A DNA stretch of 64,000 nucleotides. It comes from CAWCUU01 sp963798855 (GTDB lineage Bacteria > Gemmatimonadota > Gemmatimonadetes > Longimicrobiales > RSA9). Both the position numbers and the translations under genes were made by a program. Positions within the stretch are counted from its first letter, which is position 1. Every line of letters begins with the position of its first letter. This document shows, piece after piece, positions 1 to 9,055 of the stretch. The stretch is taken from NCBI GenBank assembly GCA_963798855.1, contig CAWCUU010000002.1:1798001-1862000 (forward strand), written 5' to 3'. The notes under the pieces are model-generated. The model was not told the origin of the DNA. It ran no database searches and worked only from the letters and a program-made list of their open reading frames with translations.

Positions 1-2395
1 CGGTCGGCGGAGCGTGCGGCTTGCCGCCGCGGCGGGAGCGGCGGTCGCGCAGGAGCGCGACGGCGAGCACGTCATCCATGCGCTCCACGAAGTGGAACGT
101 GATCTTCTCCCGCACATCGGCCGGCACATCGCGCAGGTCGCGCTCGTTTCCCTCGGGGAGCAGGATCTCGCGGATCCCCGCGCGATAGGCGGCGAGCACC
201 TTCTCCTTGATGCCGCCCACCTCCAGCACCTTCCCCCGCAGTGTCACTTCGCCCGTCATGGCGACGTCGTGGCGGACGGGTCGGTTCGAGAGCGTGGAGG
301 CGATCGCGAGAGTGACGGCGATGCCGGCGGAGGGCCCGTCCTTCGGGATCGCGCCCTCGGGGAAGTGGACGTGGAGGTCGGATTCGCGAAAGATCTCATC
401 GTCGATGCCGAGGGCGTCGCCCCGGCTGCGCACGTAGGAGTAGGCCGCGTTGACGGACTCCCGCATCACGTCGCCGAGCAGTCCCGTGATCAGGAGACGG
501 CCGCTGCCGGGCATCCGCAGTGCCTCGATGAACATCAGGTCGCCGCCCGCGGAGGTCCAGGCGAGGCCGGTGACGACGCCGACTTCGGGCGAGTTCTCGG
601 CGACGGTCGAGACGAAGCGGGGTGGGCCGAGGATCTCCTCGATGCGCTCGGCGCCGAACGTCCAGATGCCGGTGTCGCCCTGCGCCTTCGCGCGGGCGCG
701 CGTGCGCAGCAGGGTGGAGAGCGCGCGGCGCAGCAGGCCGAGGCCGGCATCCCGGGCGTAGCCGCGGGTGAGGTAGAGCAGCGCCTTGTCGCCGATCTCG
801 AGGTCGTCGCTCTCCAGACCGTGCTCTCCGATCAGCCGGGGGAGCAGCCGCTCGCGGGCGATGGCGACTTTCTCCTCCGGCGTGTAGCCCGCGATGCGGA
901 CCTCGAGCAGCAGCTCGCGCAGGTCGCGCGGGATGCGATAGAAATCCTGCGCCGTAGCGATGAAGAGCGCCTCGCTGAGGTCGATGTCGAGATCGAGATA
1001 ACGATCGACGAAGAACTCGCGCCCGTCCCAGGTCAGCGCCTCTTCGAGCGCCTCCGCGGTCTCGCTCTCCGCCTTCGGCGTGCCGATCTCGTCGATCTCC
1101 TCGAGCAGCAGGAGCGGATCGCGGACGCCGGCGTCGCGCAGCGCGTCGACGATGCGGCCCGGGTGGGCGCCCGGCCGGGTCCGTCGCGTGCCGACGACGT
1201 AGGACTCGCCACGACCGCCGAGCTCCAGCTTCGCGACGGGCCGGCCGAGGCCTCGCGCGAGCGCGCATGCGAGCGCCGTCTTGCCGACGGCCGGCGGGCC
1301 CACGAGGCAGGGGATCGGACCGCGGAGATCGGCGCGCAGCCGTGCCACGGAGAGGTAGTCGAGCAGCCGATCCCGCGGCTCGTCGAGGCCGAGCAGCTCG
1401 TCCGAGAGCGTCTGCTGGACGGCCTCGATGTCGATGCTGGCCGCGCCCTCCGTCGCCGTCGCCTGCCAGGGCAGGTGGAGCAGCCAGTCGACGTAGCTGC
1501 GGATGTCGCCGGCCTCCGGCGAAGCGGCCGGGACCACTCGCAGGCGCTCGACCTCCGCGCGCGCCCGCGTGGTGGCGCGGGCCGGCATGTCCGAGACCTC
1601 GATGCGACGCAGCAGGTCCACGATCTCGCGCTCTACTGGATCGATCTCGCCGAGCTCGGCCTGCATCAGCCGGATGCGCCGGCGCAGCTCCGCGATCCGC
1701 TGCGGGCCCTCGGCCGGCGCTTCGGCGGCCTCCGCTCGCGCGCTGTCCTCCACCTGACGGACGCGGTGCAGTTGCGACTCCAGCTCCTCGAGCACGAAGT
1801 CGAGTCGCTTCTGCACGTTCAGCCGCTGCAGAACTTCGTCCTTGGAGCGGACGCTGAAGTTCGCGAGCGTGGCGACGAGGTCCGCGAAGCGACTTGGATC
1901 GGTCACGTTCATGCGCAGGATTCGCGGCACCTCCTTCGAGACGCGCTCGACCCCCTGCGCGAGCGCCTCGAGCGCGCCGAGCACGCGTGCGATCGCGTCG
2001 TCGGCGTGCTCCGGGTCCGGTGTCGTCTCCCTCGCGGCGCCGACGCGCGCCGTGTAGTAGCCGTCGGCGTCCTCCGCTTCACGCAGGCGGACGCGACGCA
2101 GACCCTGCACGGTGACCTGCACCGTCCCACCGGGAAGGTTGAGGCGGTCGGTGAGACGGGCCATGACCCCGACGCGGTTGCCCAGCGCCCGGACGTCCAG
2201 AGGCTCGTCTGGGTCGCCGGGCGCCAGGGTCAGGGCCACGAGCGCGTTATCCTCCGGATTGGCCGCGAGCATCTCGAGCGTGGAGGCCGTGCCGATCTGC
2301 AGGCCGGAAACGCCATAAGGAAAGACCATCGTGCTGCGCAGCGGCAGCAGCGGCAGTCGCTTCGGCAGTGCGGGCCCTCTCCGGCTGGTGGACAT
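1..2395 (-). CDS. lon: Lon-family protease, 3' end cut by the window edge
   Basis: ATP-dependent cytosolic serine protease of the Lon family; about 798 codons are present and the reading frame leaves the window near the usual C-terminus. The ATG at 2395 follows an AGGAAAG site. The order is N-terminal substrate domain, AAA+ module, then protease domain. Walker A is intact (GPPAVGKT, residues 366-373). The protease dyad is intact: Ser689 in PKDGPSAG and Lys730 in GGIKEK. Several AAA+ hallmarks are altered: the Walker B region reads LLLLEEID (first Asp to Glu), sensor 1 ATAN reads ATAQ (Gln483), the arginine-finger position is Leu495, sensor 2 GVR reads GLG (551-553), and the pore-loop motif TYIG reads TRPG (406-409). 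Family assignment is firm. Whether ATP hydrolysis and unfolding remain is unknown. Confidence 0.93.
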   Translation of the reverse strand, partial: MSTSRRGPALPKRLPLLPLRSTMVFPYGVSGLQIGTASTLEMLAANPEDNALVALTLAPGDPDEPLDVRALGNRVGVMARLTDRLNLPGGTVQVTVQGLRRVRLREAEDADGYYTARVGAARETTPDPEHADDAIARVLGALEALAQGVERVSKEVPRILRMNVTDPSRFADLVATLANFSVRSKDEVLQRLNVQKRLDFVLEELESQLHRVRQVEDSARAEAAEAPAEGPQRIAELRRRIRLMQAELGEIDPVEREIVDLLRRIEVSDMPARATTRARAEVERLRVVPAASPEAGDIRSYVDWLLHLPWQATATEGAASIDIEAVQQTLSDELLGLDEPRDRLLDYLSVARLRADLRGPIPCLVGPPAVGKTALACALARGLGRPVAKLELGGRGESYVVGTRRTRPGAHPGRIVDALRDAGVRDPLLLLEEIDEIGTPKAESETAEALEEALTWDGREFFVDRYLDLDIDLSEALFIATAQDFYRIPRDLRELLLEVRIAGYTPEEKVAIARERLLPRLIGEHGLESDDLEIGDKALLYLTRGYARDAGLGLLRRALSTLLRTRARAKAQGDTGIWTFGAERIEEILGPPRFVSTVAENSPEVGVVTGLAWTSAGGDLMFIEALRMPGSGRLLITGLLGDVMRESVNAAYSYVRSRGDALGIDDEIFRESDLHVHFPEGAIPKDGPSAGIAVTLAIASTLSNRPVRHDVAMTGEVTLRGKVLEVGGIKEKVLAAYRAGIREILLPEGNERDLRDVPADVREKITFHFVERMDDVLAVALLRDRRSRRGGKPHAPPT

Positions 2396-2441
2396 CGCTT
2401 TCCTGGTTGCAGTCTCGACCGCGGGCTCGGCGGTCTTCGCG

Positions 2442-3293
2442 TCAGCGGCTGCTATCCTCGAGACCGAGGATACGGGCCGCGTTGTCCCGCAAGATCCGTC
2501 TCACGGCGCCGGCGGACAGGTCGAGCGAGGCCAGGGTCGCCGCGTTCTCGCCCGCGCTGCGCGGCATTGCCGGCCAATCGCTGCCGAACACCATCTTGCC
2601 GGCGAGCCGCTCGAGTCGCGGAAAATGCTCCGGCAGCCGCTCGGGCACGAGCCCGGCCACATCGATATAGAAGTTGTCGTGGTGCAATGCCAGGAAAGCG
2701 CAGGCGTCGTACCAGTAGCCGCGGCCGCCGTGCGCCATCACTACGGTGAGATCCGGGAAGTCCACGGCGACATCGTCGAGGTGGATCGGATCGCAGTATT
2801 TCAGCCGCGTTCCCGGCAGAACCGAGCTGCCGATGTGCAGTAGCACCGGAATCCCCGCGCTCTGGCAGATCTCGTAGAGCGGGTGCAGCCGTGGCTCGTT
2901 CGGATAGAAGAACTGATACGACGGATAGAGCTTGAGCCCGCGCACGCCGGCGTCGACGTAGCTCTGCAGCAGCGCCGCGGGCTCGGCGTCGCTGACCGGG
3001 TCGACGGACGCGAACGGCAGGTAGAAGTCGGGCACGCGTGCGGCGAGCTCCAGCACGGTCTCGGTGCGGACGTTGCCCGAGGTGGCCGGGCAATGCTCGG
3101 GGAGCAGCACGGCGCGCTCGATGCCCTGCGCCCGCAGCGCGTCGGCGAAGTAGACGGGGTCCTCGAGGCGCTGTCCATGCTCGGCGAGCGCGCGTGAGAC
3201 CCGACGCACGAAGTCGCGCGTCCCGGGCGCGAGATCGCGGGGCCGGTAGGGGTGAGTGTGGAAGTCGATGACGCCCGACGCCGTCGGGCTCAC
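2442..3293 (-). CDS. Amidohydrolase-family TIM-barrel hydrolase
   Basis: A 283-residue metal-dependent hydrolase of the amidohydrolase-2 type. The N-terminal metal motif is DFHTH (residues 10-14). Later family landmarks are LLHIGSS, VMAHGG and GSDWP near residue 240, which supplies the usual late Asp. Length and motif order fit decarboxylases and hydrolases such as the ACMSD/LigJ group, but the substrate cannot be read from sequence. It overlaps the end of the upstream DUF1499 gene by 4 bp and lies 46 bp before lon, so it probably belongs to the minus-strand run that starts with the FNT channel. Confidence 0.85.
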   Translation of the reverse strand: MSPTASGVIDFHTHPYRPRDLAPGTRDFVRRVSRALAEHGQRLEDPVYFADALRAQGIERAVLLPEHCPATSGNVRTETVLELAARVPDFYLPFASVDPVSDAEPAALLQSYVDAGVRGLKLYPSYQFFYPNEPRLHPLYEICQSAGIPVLLHIGSSVLPGTRLKYCDPIHLDDVAVDFPDLTVVMAHGGRGYWYDACAFLALHHDNFYIDVAGLVPERLPEHFPRLERLAGKMVFGSDWPAMPRSAGENAATLASLDLSAGAVRRILRDNAARILGLEDSSR

Positions 3294-3712
3294 TCGGGCC
3301 TCGTGGGAGTCGGCGGACGTGCTCCGCGGCGGCTGGCGATGCCGCGATCGAGGTAACGGAGGAAGAGGAGGATGTGTCGGCGGTTGGCGCCCAGATCACC
3401 GCGACCGCCGCGCGCGACCGAGCGTACGTCTACCCGGGTCTGGCCGTCGTCGTCGAGGCCGATTCGGATCGTCGCGTCGTCCATCACACCCATGATGCGA
3501 CGCCGCGCCTCCGCCCGGATCAGCCCGTGCTGCTCGCTCACCTCGACCAGGCCCCAGCCTCGCAGCGCACCCGAGGCGAGCCGCAGCGCCTCCGCCCAGA
3601 CCCGCCCGAACGGAACTGCGTAGGTGCGTCCCCGCAGCCGCGGGTCTTCGGATTGCGGACTCGTCTCGGCGGCGTTGTGCGTCAGGCCATGCAACAGCCG
3701 CCGCAGGATCAT
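3290..3712 (-). CDS. DUF1499-family protein
   Basis: A 140-residue protein with the DUF1499 pattern: a central segment on a small-molecule-like fold and the C-terminal signature VDVRSVARGGRGDLGANRR, in which members typically carry a similar VRSxSRxGxxDxGxNRxR stretch. No signal peptide or membrane segment is evident. The function of the family is not known. The start overlaps the stop of the upstream SIMPL gene (ATGA), and its stop overlaps the start of the amidohydrolase, so the three are almost certainly translated from one message. Confidence 0.75.
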   Translation of the reverse strand: MILRRLLHGLTHNAAETSPQSEDPRLRGRTYAVPFGRVWAEALRLASGALRGWGLVEVSEQHGLIRAEARRRIMGVMDDATIRIGLDDDGQTRVDVRSVARGGRGDLGANRRHILLFLRYLDRGIASRRGARPPTPTRPE

Positions 3713-4479
3713 CGCTCCCCGGCGAGCGCGAACGACGCGACGACCGTCGCCGTCACGGTCAGCTCGCCCGGCTCCGTCGGCGTGGGAGGAGGCGGAATCA
3801 TCTCCATCGCCTGCGCCGCCATCCGCAACATCGGCCGGGGGGGCGAGATCCCCTCGCCGGTCGAGACATGGAGCAACGGACCGAGCTGTCGACCGGCGGC
3901 TTCCGCCAGCGCCCCGGCCTGCGCACGCGCGGACTGCATCGCGCGGCGTAGCGCCTCGAGCCGCGGCACGCTCTCATCCTTCACCCCGTAGCTGAGACCG
4001 GCGACCCGGTTCGCGCCCGCGCCGACTCCTGCGTCGATCGCGCTGCCCACCTTTTCGATGTCGTCCAGCGTGACCTGCACCATGTTCGACGCACGATACC
4101 CGACGATCCGCGGCTCCTGGTTTCCCGCCTCCGGCGTCGGCTGCTGTCTGGCGTACTCCGGGTCCAGCGAGTAGGAAACCGTGCGGATCCTGTCGGCTGG
4201 CACGCCCAGCTTCTTCACCGCGTCCAGGATGCGCTGCATCTTCGACGCGTTCTGCCGCGCGGCGTCCTGCGCGTCCTTGGCCGTCGTCTCGATCGCGAGC
4301 AGCAGCACCGCCTGGTCCGGGCGCACCTGTACGCTGCCGCTCGCGCTCACGCTGATGTCCGGCTGCCGGCCAGGCGGCGCCGGCTGCTGCGCAGCGCCGG
4401 GACTGACGCCGGCTGCGAGCGCCAGCGTCAGCCCCCCCAGCAGCCCGAGCAGCGCCGAGTCGCTTTCAGCGCGCTTCAT
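3709..4479 (-). CDS. SIMPL-domain periplasmic protein
   Basis: A 256-residue exported protein with a signal peptide (residues 1-30, ending near GAAQQ) followed by a SIMPL (DUF541) domain: the opening ISVSASGSVQVRPDQA and the IRTVSYSLDPEY and GYRASN segments are typical. Related proteins include BP26/OMP28 of Brucella and E. coli YggE, linked to oxidative-stress tolerance, though the mechanism is unclear. The ATG at 4479 has GGAGG four bases upstream, so the longer frame reaching further upstream is not needed. A proline-rich MIPPPPTPTEPGE insert lies near the C-terminus. Confidence 0.87.
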   Translation of the reverse strand: MKRAESDSALLGLLGGLTLALAAGVSPGAAQQPAPPGRQPDISVSASGSVQVRPDQAVLLLAIETTAKDAQDAARQNASKMQRILDAVKKLGVPADRIRTVSYSLDPEYARQQPTPEAGNQEPRIVGYRASNMVQVTLDDIEKVGSAIDAGVGAGANRVAGLSYGVKDESVPRLEALRRAMQSARAQAGALAEAAGRQLGPLLHVSTGEGISPPRPMLRMAAQAMEMIPPPPTPTEPGELTVTATVVASFALAGER

Positions 4480-4496
4480 CGTTCCTCCATGGTTGT

Positions 4497-5396
4497 TCAT
4501 GCGTCGTCCCCGTCCTCGTCCTCGGGTTCCGCTTCCTTCTCCGTGGCGATCCGGTTCAGCTGACGTGCTTCGCGGATCTGCCGGATCCGCTGCGTGCGGT
4601 CCGCGCGCTCCGCGTCGCGGCCGGCGCCGACCACCTGGCCATAGTTGACGAGCGCGACGAATACGACGCCGCCGACTATGTTGCCGAGCGTGACCGGAAT
4701 CTGAAAGTGGGCGAACCAATCAGCATAGCCGATCACGCCGCGATGGGCGAGATAGATCACCTCGACGGCCCCTGCCACGCAGTGGCTGAAGCCAGCGGCC
4801 TGGAGCAGGAAGGTCACGAGCCAGATCAGTGCGATCTGACCCAGCATGCCCGTTCCCGCATGCAGCATCCAGACGAGCAGGGCGATCAGCCACCCCCCGA
4901 AGATCGCTCGCAGGAACAGGTCTTGCCACCGCGCGTCGTACGCCGCCTGCGCAGTCTGGAGCAGCAGGCCCGCATCCACGTGCGGCGCGACGGCGAAGGT
5001 CGTCAGGGCGAGGGAGAAGATGAAGGCGCCCGTCAGGTTCGCGGCGAGCACGATGCCCCAGAGCCGAAGCGTGTTCATCAGGTTGCGACGCGTGGGGTCC
5101 GACAGTACCAGGATCACCGGTGTCAGCGTGTTCTCCGTGAAGAGCTGCGCCCGCGCCAGGATGATCAGGATGAAGCCGAGCGGATACGCGACGGCTTGCC
5201 ACAGCACGGCGTGAGAGGGCTCCGCCATAGCCCCGAGGACCACGGCCACGGCCACGAAGCTGAAGCCGATGTTCAGTCCCGCCGACAGCCCGGAGAACGC
5301 GAGGCCGAGCGAGGAGCGGCGCAGCTCGTCGCGAGCCGCGCTGCGCACGTTGCGATAGATGAAGTGGGCGGAAAGCCGCTCGGCGACCTCGGACAT
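4497..5396 (-). CDS. Formate/nitrite transporter (FNT) family channel
   Basis: An integral membrane protein of about 299 residues with six hydrophobic segments arranged as in FNT channels; NTLTPVILVL and VTLGNIVGGVVF match the two broken-helix regions, the latter with the conserved GN(I/M)VGG motif. These pentamers move formate, nitrite or hydrosulfide. The C-terminal tail (last 45 residues) is highly charged and ends in an acidic run. The ATG at 5396 is preferred over a TTG at 5438, which would add 14 residues of no family character. It is transcribed divergently from the PPC gene with only 58 bp between the starts. Confidence 0.85.
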   Translation of the reverse strand: MSEVAERLSAHFIYRNVRSAARDELRRSSLGLAFSGLSAGLNIGFSFVAVAVVLGAMAEPSHAVLWQAVAYPLGFILIILARAQLFTENTLTPVILVLSDPTRRNLMNTLRLWGIVLAANLTGAFIFSLALTTFAVAPHVDAGLLLQTAQAAYDARWQDLFLRAIFGGWLIALLVWMLHAGTGMLGQIALIWLVTFLLQAAGFSHCVAGAVEVIYLAHRGVIGYADWFAHFQIPVTLGNIVGGVVFVALVNYGQVVGAGRDAERADRTQRIRQIREARQLNRIATEKEAEPEDEDGDDA

Positions 5397-5454
5397 GGCA
5401 GTCGGCACGCTCCTCTTGGAGTGCAGGATCGAAGACAACCGACGGGAGGTCCGC

Positions 5455-5886
5455 GTGCAGAAGAAACAGACGGAGCTGGGCTACATCCTCGTGCTCGAGC
5501 CCGGGGACGAGCTGATCGCGACCCTCCGGTCGTTCGCGACGCAATGCAATGTGGATACCGCATTCCTTCGCGGCCTCGGCGCGGTCGACCACCTCGTGCT
5601 CGGCTACTTCCGGCCGGCGATCCAGGAGTACGAGCGCCGCCGCTTCGACGAGGAGCTGGAGGTGCTGACGATCACGGGCAGCATCTCGCTGCTGGACGAG
5701 GAGCCGAAGCCGCACGTGCACGGCATCTTCGGCCGGGCCGACTTCTCGACGATCGGGGGTCATGTCTTCGAGGCGGTCTGCTCGGTGACGCTGGAGATCG
5801 AGGTGATCGCCAGCGCGGCGGTGATCCGTCGCGGCCCCGTGGAATACAGCGACCTGGAGCTCATGCGACCGGAGGGGACTTCATGA
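5455..5886 (+). CDS. PPC (DUF296) domain protein
   Basis: A 143-residue single-domain PPC protein. The domain is recognised by LEPGDELIATLRSFA at the N-terminus, FLRGLGAV, and PHVHGIFGRADFSTIGGHV, whose His residues match the metal-binding positions in bacterial PPC structures. Bacterial stand-alone PPC proteins have no settled function; in plants the domain follows AT-hooks in DNA-binding proteins. GTG at 5455 is chosen because GGGAGG lies seven bases upstream and the domain starts soon after. Its stop overlaps the ATG of the nucleotidyltransferase (ATGA), suggesting translational coupling. Confidence 0.83.
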   Translation: MQKKQTELGYILVLEPGDELIATLRSFATQCNVDTAFLRGLGAVDHLVLGYFRPAIQEYERRRFDEELEVLTITGSISLLDEEPKPHVHGIFGRADFSTIGGHVFEAVCSVTLEIEVIASAAVIRRGPVEYSDLELMRPEGTS

Positions 5887-6875
5887 AGGCGATCATCCCG
5901 CTGGCCGGGAAGGGCACGCGCCTGCGGCCGCACACGTACGCGACGCCGAAGCCGCTGCTTCCGGTCGGCGGCCGTCCGGTCATGAGCTACATCCTCGACG
6001 ACCTGAAGCGGCTGGGCGTTGCCGAGATCGTGTTCATCACGGGCTACCTCGGCGACCGGATCGAGGAGTACATAGGGGCCGAGTATGCGGAGTTCGAGTC
6101 CCACTTCGTCGAGCAGGAGGTCCAGAACGGGACGGCCGGCGCGGTCAAGCTGGCCGCACCGTACATCGACGCCGACGTGCTGATCGTCTTCGTCGACACG
6201 CTCTTCGACGCGGACCTATCGCTGATCCGGGAGCTGCCGACGGACGTCGCGGGCGTGATCTGGGTCAAGCACGTGGAGGACTATCAGCGCTTCGGCGTCG
6301 TGATCACCGATGCGGACGGCTACATGAAGCGAATCGTGGAGAAGCCGCAGGATCCGATCTCCGAGCTCGCGAACATCGGCCTCTACTACATCCGCGACTG
6401 GCGGCTGTTGATGGAGGGCGTGGACGAGGCTCTGAACGGGCCGAAGGGTCCGGGCGACGAGTACTACCTGACGGATGCGTTCCAGTACATGGTCGACCGT
6501 GACGCCCGCATCCGCACGGTCGAGGTGGACGGCTGGTATGACTGCGGCAAGCCGGAGACGCTGCTTCAGACCAACCGACATCTGCTGGAGACGGGGCGCG
6601 CGCTGCGCCCGCTGGGCGGACAGGGAGTGCGCGTACACGACCCCGTCCGCATCGAGGATGGCGTCCGGCTGCAGGATGTCGAGATCGGCCCGAACGTCAC
6701 GATCGGGAGCAGCTCGGTCATTTGCCGCTCGAAGATCCGCGACGCGATCATCGGCGAGGGGTGCAGCATCGAGAGTTCCGAGCTGCACGATGCCCTCATC
6801 GGTGACCGTGCGACCGTGCGAGAGTTCCGTGGCAGCCTGAGCGTCGCCGCCGACTCGGAGATCGGCGGGGGGTAG
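5883..6875 (+). CDS. NDP-sugar pyrophosphorylase family protein
   Basis: A 330-residue sugar-1-phosphate nucleotidyltransferase. The N-terminal Rossmann domain has the signature GKGTRLRPHTYATPKPLLPV (residues 9-28), with NGTAGA and FVDTLFD following for nucleotide and metal binding. After residue 250 come hexapeptide-like repeats (VRIEDGVRLQDVEIGPN, VTIGSSSVI, CSIESSELHDALIGD) of a left-handed beta helix. This two-domain plan fits RmlA/GlmU-like or UDP-glucose-type enzymes; the sugar and nucleotide are not predictable. It may supply activated sugar for cell-envelope polysaccharide. It is coupled to the PPC gene by a 4-bp overlap. Confidence 0.88.
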   Translation: MKAIIPLAGKGTRLRPHTYATPKPLLPVGGRPVMSYILDDLKRLGVAEIVFITGYLGDRIEEYIGAEYAEFESHFVEQEVQNGTAGAVKLAAPYIDADVLIVFVDTLFDADLSLIRELPTDVAGVIWVKHVEDYQRFGVVITDADGYMKRIVEKPQDPISELANIGLYYIRDWRLLMEGVDEALNGPKGPGDEYYLTDAFQYMVDRDARIRTVEVDGWYDCGKPETLLQTNRHLLETGRALRPLGGQGVRVHDPVRIEDGVRLQDVEIGPNVTIGSSSVICRSKIRDAIIGEGCSIESSELHDALIGDRATVREFRGSLSVAADSEIGGG

Positions 6876-6940
6876 CGGTTTCGTCGCGTAACGCTCGAAA
6901 TCGTCGGCGGCGCGACGCTGTCATCCGGCGACGCCTCGCG

Positions 6941-6969
6941 TTGACGCGCTGTCGCACCGGCGACATGTT
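6941..6969 (+). promoter_or_regulatory. Possible housekeeping promoter before the DRE-TIM gene
   Basis: TTGACG at 6941-6946 and CATGTT at 6964-6969 are separated by 17 bp in the 175-bp gap before the gene at 7051. The -10 box matches the consensus weakly (3 of 6), so this is tentative. Confidence 0.3.
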
Positions 6970-7050
6970 CTGCGGAAGTCACCCGCCACTCCGACGCGAC
7001 ATTGATGCGCGGATGGCGAAGGCGTCCGACGGTCGCGGGGAAGTACGACG

Positions 7051-8310
7051 ATGCGCGAGCAGGACCTGATCCACGACTGGAACACGGTGAGTGGCGCGTT
7101 CGACTACGCGTCGCTGCGCCCCGTCGAGCTGGATGATGAGACGTTGCGGGACGGGCTGCAGTCGCCGTCGGTCCACGATCCGGCGATCGGCGACAAGGTC
7201 CGGATCCTGCACCTGATGGCGGAGCTCGGCATCCAGGCGGTCGATCTGGGGCTGCCGGGCGCCGGTCCCCGTGCCGTCGCGGACGTGCGAGCGTTGGCCC
7301 GGGAGATCGCGCACTCGGACCTGCGCATCGATGCGAACTGCGCCGCGCGCACGGTGCGCGCCGATGTCGAGCCGATCGCGCGGATCGCGTCGGAGACGGG
7401 CGTCCCGATCGAGGCGGCGACGTTCATCGGGTCTTCACCGATCCGCCAGTACGCGGAGGGGTGGACCCTCGAGCGGATGGTCGACGCGGCTCAGGAGGCG
7501 GTCTCGTTCGCCGTGTCCGAGGGGCTGCGTGTCATGTTCGTGACCGAAGACACGACGCGCGCGCGGCCGGAGACGCTGAAGGCGCTCTACGGCCGCGCGA
7601 TCGAATGCGGCGCGCGCCGCATCTGTCTGGCCGACACCGTCGGTCATGCGACGCCGAACGGCGTCCGGCAGCTCGTGCGCTTCGTGCGTCGCGAGATCGT
7701 GGAGCCGAGCGGGGAGGCGGTGAAGATCGACTGGCACGGCCACCGCGACCGCGCGCTGGCGATCCCGAATACGCTGGCCGCGATCGAGGAGGGGGTGGAC
7801 CGCGTGCACGGTACCGCTCTCGGCATCGGCGAGCGCGTGGGCAACACCGAGATGGACCTGCTGCTCGTGAATCTGAAGCTGCTCGGGCTGCACGACTACG
7901 ACCTCTCGCGGCTGCCGGATTACTGCGAGGAAGTCTCTCGCGCGACCGGAGTACCGATCCCCGCCAACTATCCGGTTTTCGGCGAGGACGCCTTCCGGAC
8001 CGGGACCGGGGTACATGCCGCGGCGATCATCAAGGCGCGCGCTAAGGGCGATGACTGGCTCGCCGACCGCGTCTACTCAGGTGTGCCCGCCGGCTTCTTC
8101 GGACGGCGCCAGCGCATCGAGATCAGCCACGTCAGCGGCATGTCCAACGTGAAGTGCTGGCTGGCCGAGAACGGTTATGACCCCGACGACGAGGGCCTCT
8201 GCGCGCACGTCTTCGAGCTCGCGAAGACGACCGATCACGTTCTGAGCGACGGCGAGGCGCACGAGCGCTGCCGGCAATACGGGGCGACGCGGGTGGCGCA
8301 CGCGCGGTGA
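7051..8310 (+). CDS. DRE-TIM acyltransferase (2-isopropylmalate/homocitrate synthase-like)
   Basis: A 419-residue HMGL-like protein. The first beta strand carries DDETLRDG (the DxTLRDG metal/catalytic motif). WHGHRDRALA supplies the metal-binding His pair, and VHGTALGIGERVGNTEMD is the typical strand-7/8 motif of alpha-isopropylmalate and homocitrate synthases. These enzymes condense acetyl-CoA with a 2-oxoacid. There is no C-terminal LeuA regulatory domain, so feedback control by leucine is unlikely. No other leucine or lysine genes are adjacent, and the exact 2-oxoacid is not predictable. The stop overlaps the GTG start of the SCO gene by 4 bp. Confidence 0.83.
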   Translation: MREQDLIHDWNTVSGAFDYASLRPVELDDETLRDGLQSPSVHDPAIGDKVRILHLMAELGIQAVDLGLPGAGPRAVADVRALAREIAHSDLRIDANCAARTVRADVEPIARIASETGVPIEAATFIGSSPIRQYAEGWTLERMVDAAQEAVSFAVSEGLRVMFVTEDTTRARPETLKALYGRAIECGARRICLADTVGHATPNGVRQLVRFVRREIVEPSGEAVKIDWHGHRDRALAIPNTLAAIEEGVDRVHGTALGIGERVGNTEMDLLLVNLKLLGLHDYDLSRLPDYCEEVSRATGVPIPANYPVFGEDAFRTGTGVHAAAIIKARAKGDDWLADRVYSGVPAGFFGRRQRIEISHVSGMSNVKCWLAENGYDPDDEGLCAHVFELAKTTDHVLSDGEAHERCRQYGATRVAHAR

Positions 8311-8981
8311 AGTCGCGACGCGCGCTCCTCGCCCTGGTCGCCGTCCTCGCCGTCGCCATCACGGCCGGCGTCGCGCTCGTCGCCGGTCGATCCTCGGGAG
8401 CCGGGCTGCCGGACTACTTCGCGGCGCCCACGTTCTCGCTCACCGATCAGGACGGCCGACCCTTCGACAGCGCTGAGCTGAAGGGGAAGGTCTGGATCGT
8501 CGACTTCATCTACACGAACTGCCCCGACGTCTGCCCGCTCATCACCGCGGATCTCGCCCGCCTGGGAGATGCCCTTCCTGTCGAGCACCGGCTCGGGAGT
8601 GATATCCGCTTCGTCTCCATCACCGTCGATCCGGCCCGTGACAGCGCCGCGACGCTCCGTTCCTTCGCGCGGTCGTTCGGCGTCCGGAGCCCCGACCAAT
8701 GGGCGTTCCTGTCGGGGCCGGAGGCCGCCCTGCGCAGGACACTCGCCGGTTTCCACGTCGTAGCCGAGCCGGCCCCCGCAGGCGCTTCGTCCGCCGCCGA
8801 CGGCCGCCGGGTCACCGGGCCCGGTCACGCTGCCGGGGCCGCACACCCGGGAGCGGGCCTGATCACCCACTCGAGTCGGCTCATGCTGGTGGATCGACGC
8901 GGTCGGGTGCGCGGACTCTATTCCGGAACGCAAGCGTCGGAAGTGGACCGCCTCGGTAGGGATCTGCGGTCCCTCTTCTGA
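8307..8981 (+). CDS. SCO1/SenC-family copper/thiol protein
   Basis: A 224-residue membrane-anchored thioredoxin-fold protein. A hydrophobic segment (residues 5-27) anchors or exports it, followed by the SCO pattern: APTFSLTDQDGRPF, then FIYTNCPDVCP with the CxxxC copper site, and a distal His in ITHSSRLMLVD. SCO proteins deliver copper to the CuA site of cytochrome c oxidase or act as periplasmic thiol reductases. A Gly/Ala/His-rich loop (about residues 155-190) is longer than usual. No oxidase genes are close. The GTG start overlaps the preceding stop. Confidence 0.88.
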   Translation: MKSRRALLALVAVLAVAITAGVALVAGRSSGAGLPDYFAAPTFSLTDQDGRPFDSAELKGKVWIVDFIYTNCPDVCPLITADLARLGDALPVEHRLGSDIRFVSITVDPARDSAATLRSFARSFGVRSPDQWAFLSGPEAALRRTLAGFHVVAEPAPAGASSAADGRRVTGPGHAAGAAHPGAGLITHSSRLMLVDRRGRVRGLYSGTQASEVDRLGRDLRSLF

Positions 8982-9055
8982 GCGCTCCCGCCCGCGGGGC
9001 GTCGGCGTGCCGTTCCCGTCTCTCCACAACATCCTTGGCCGGCGCCGTGATCGAA

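Noticed and set aside
14..2749. A 911-codon plus-strand open frame opposite lon
   Set aside because: Antisense to an unmistakable Lon; the translation is repetitive Arg/Ala-rich with no family features. High GC leaves long open shadows.
4707..6875. A single 722-residue fusion protein ending in the nucleotidyltransferase
   Set aside because: The upstream part is antisense to the FNT gene and has no family character; the ATG at 5883 with an ATGA overlap is the real start.
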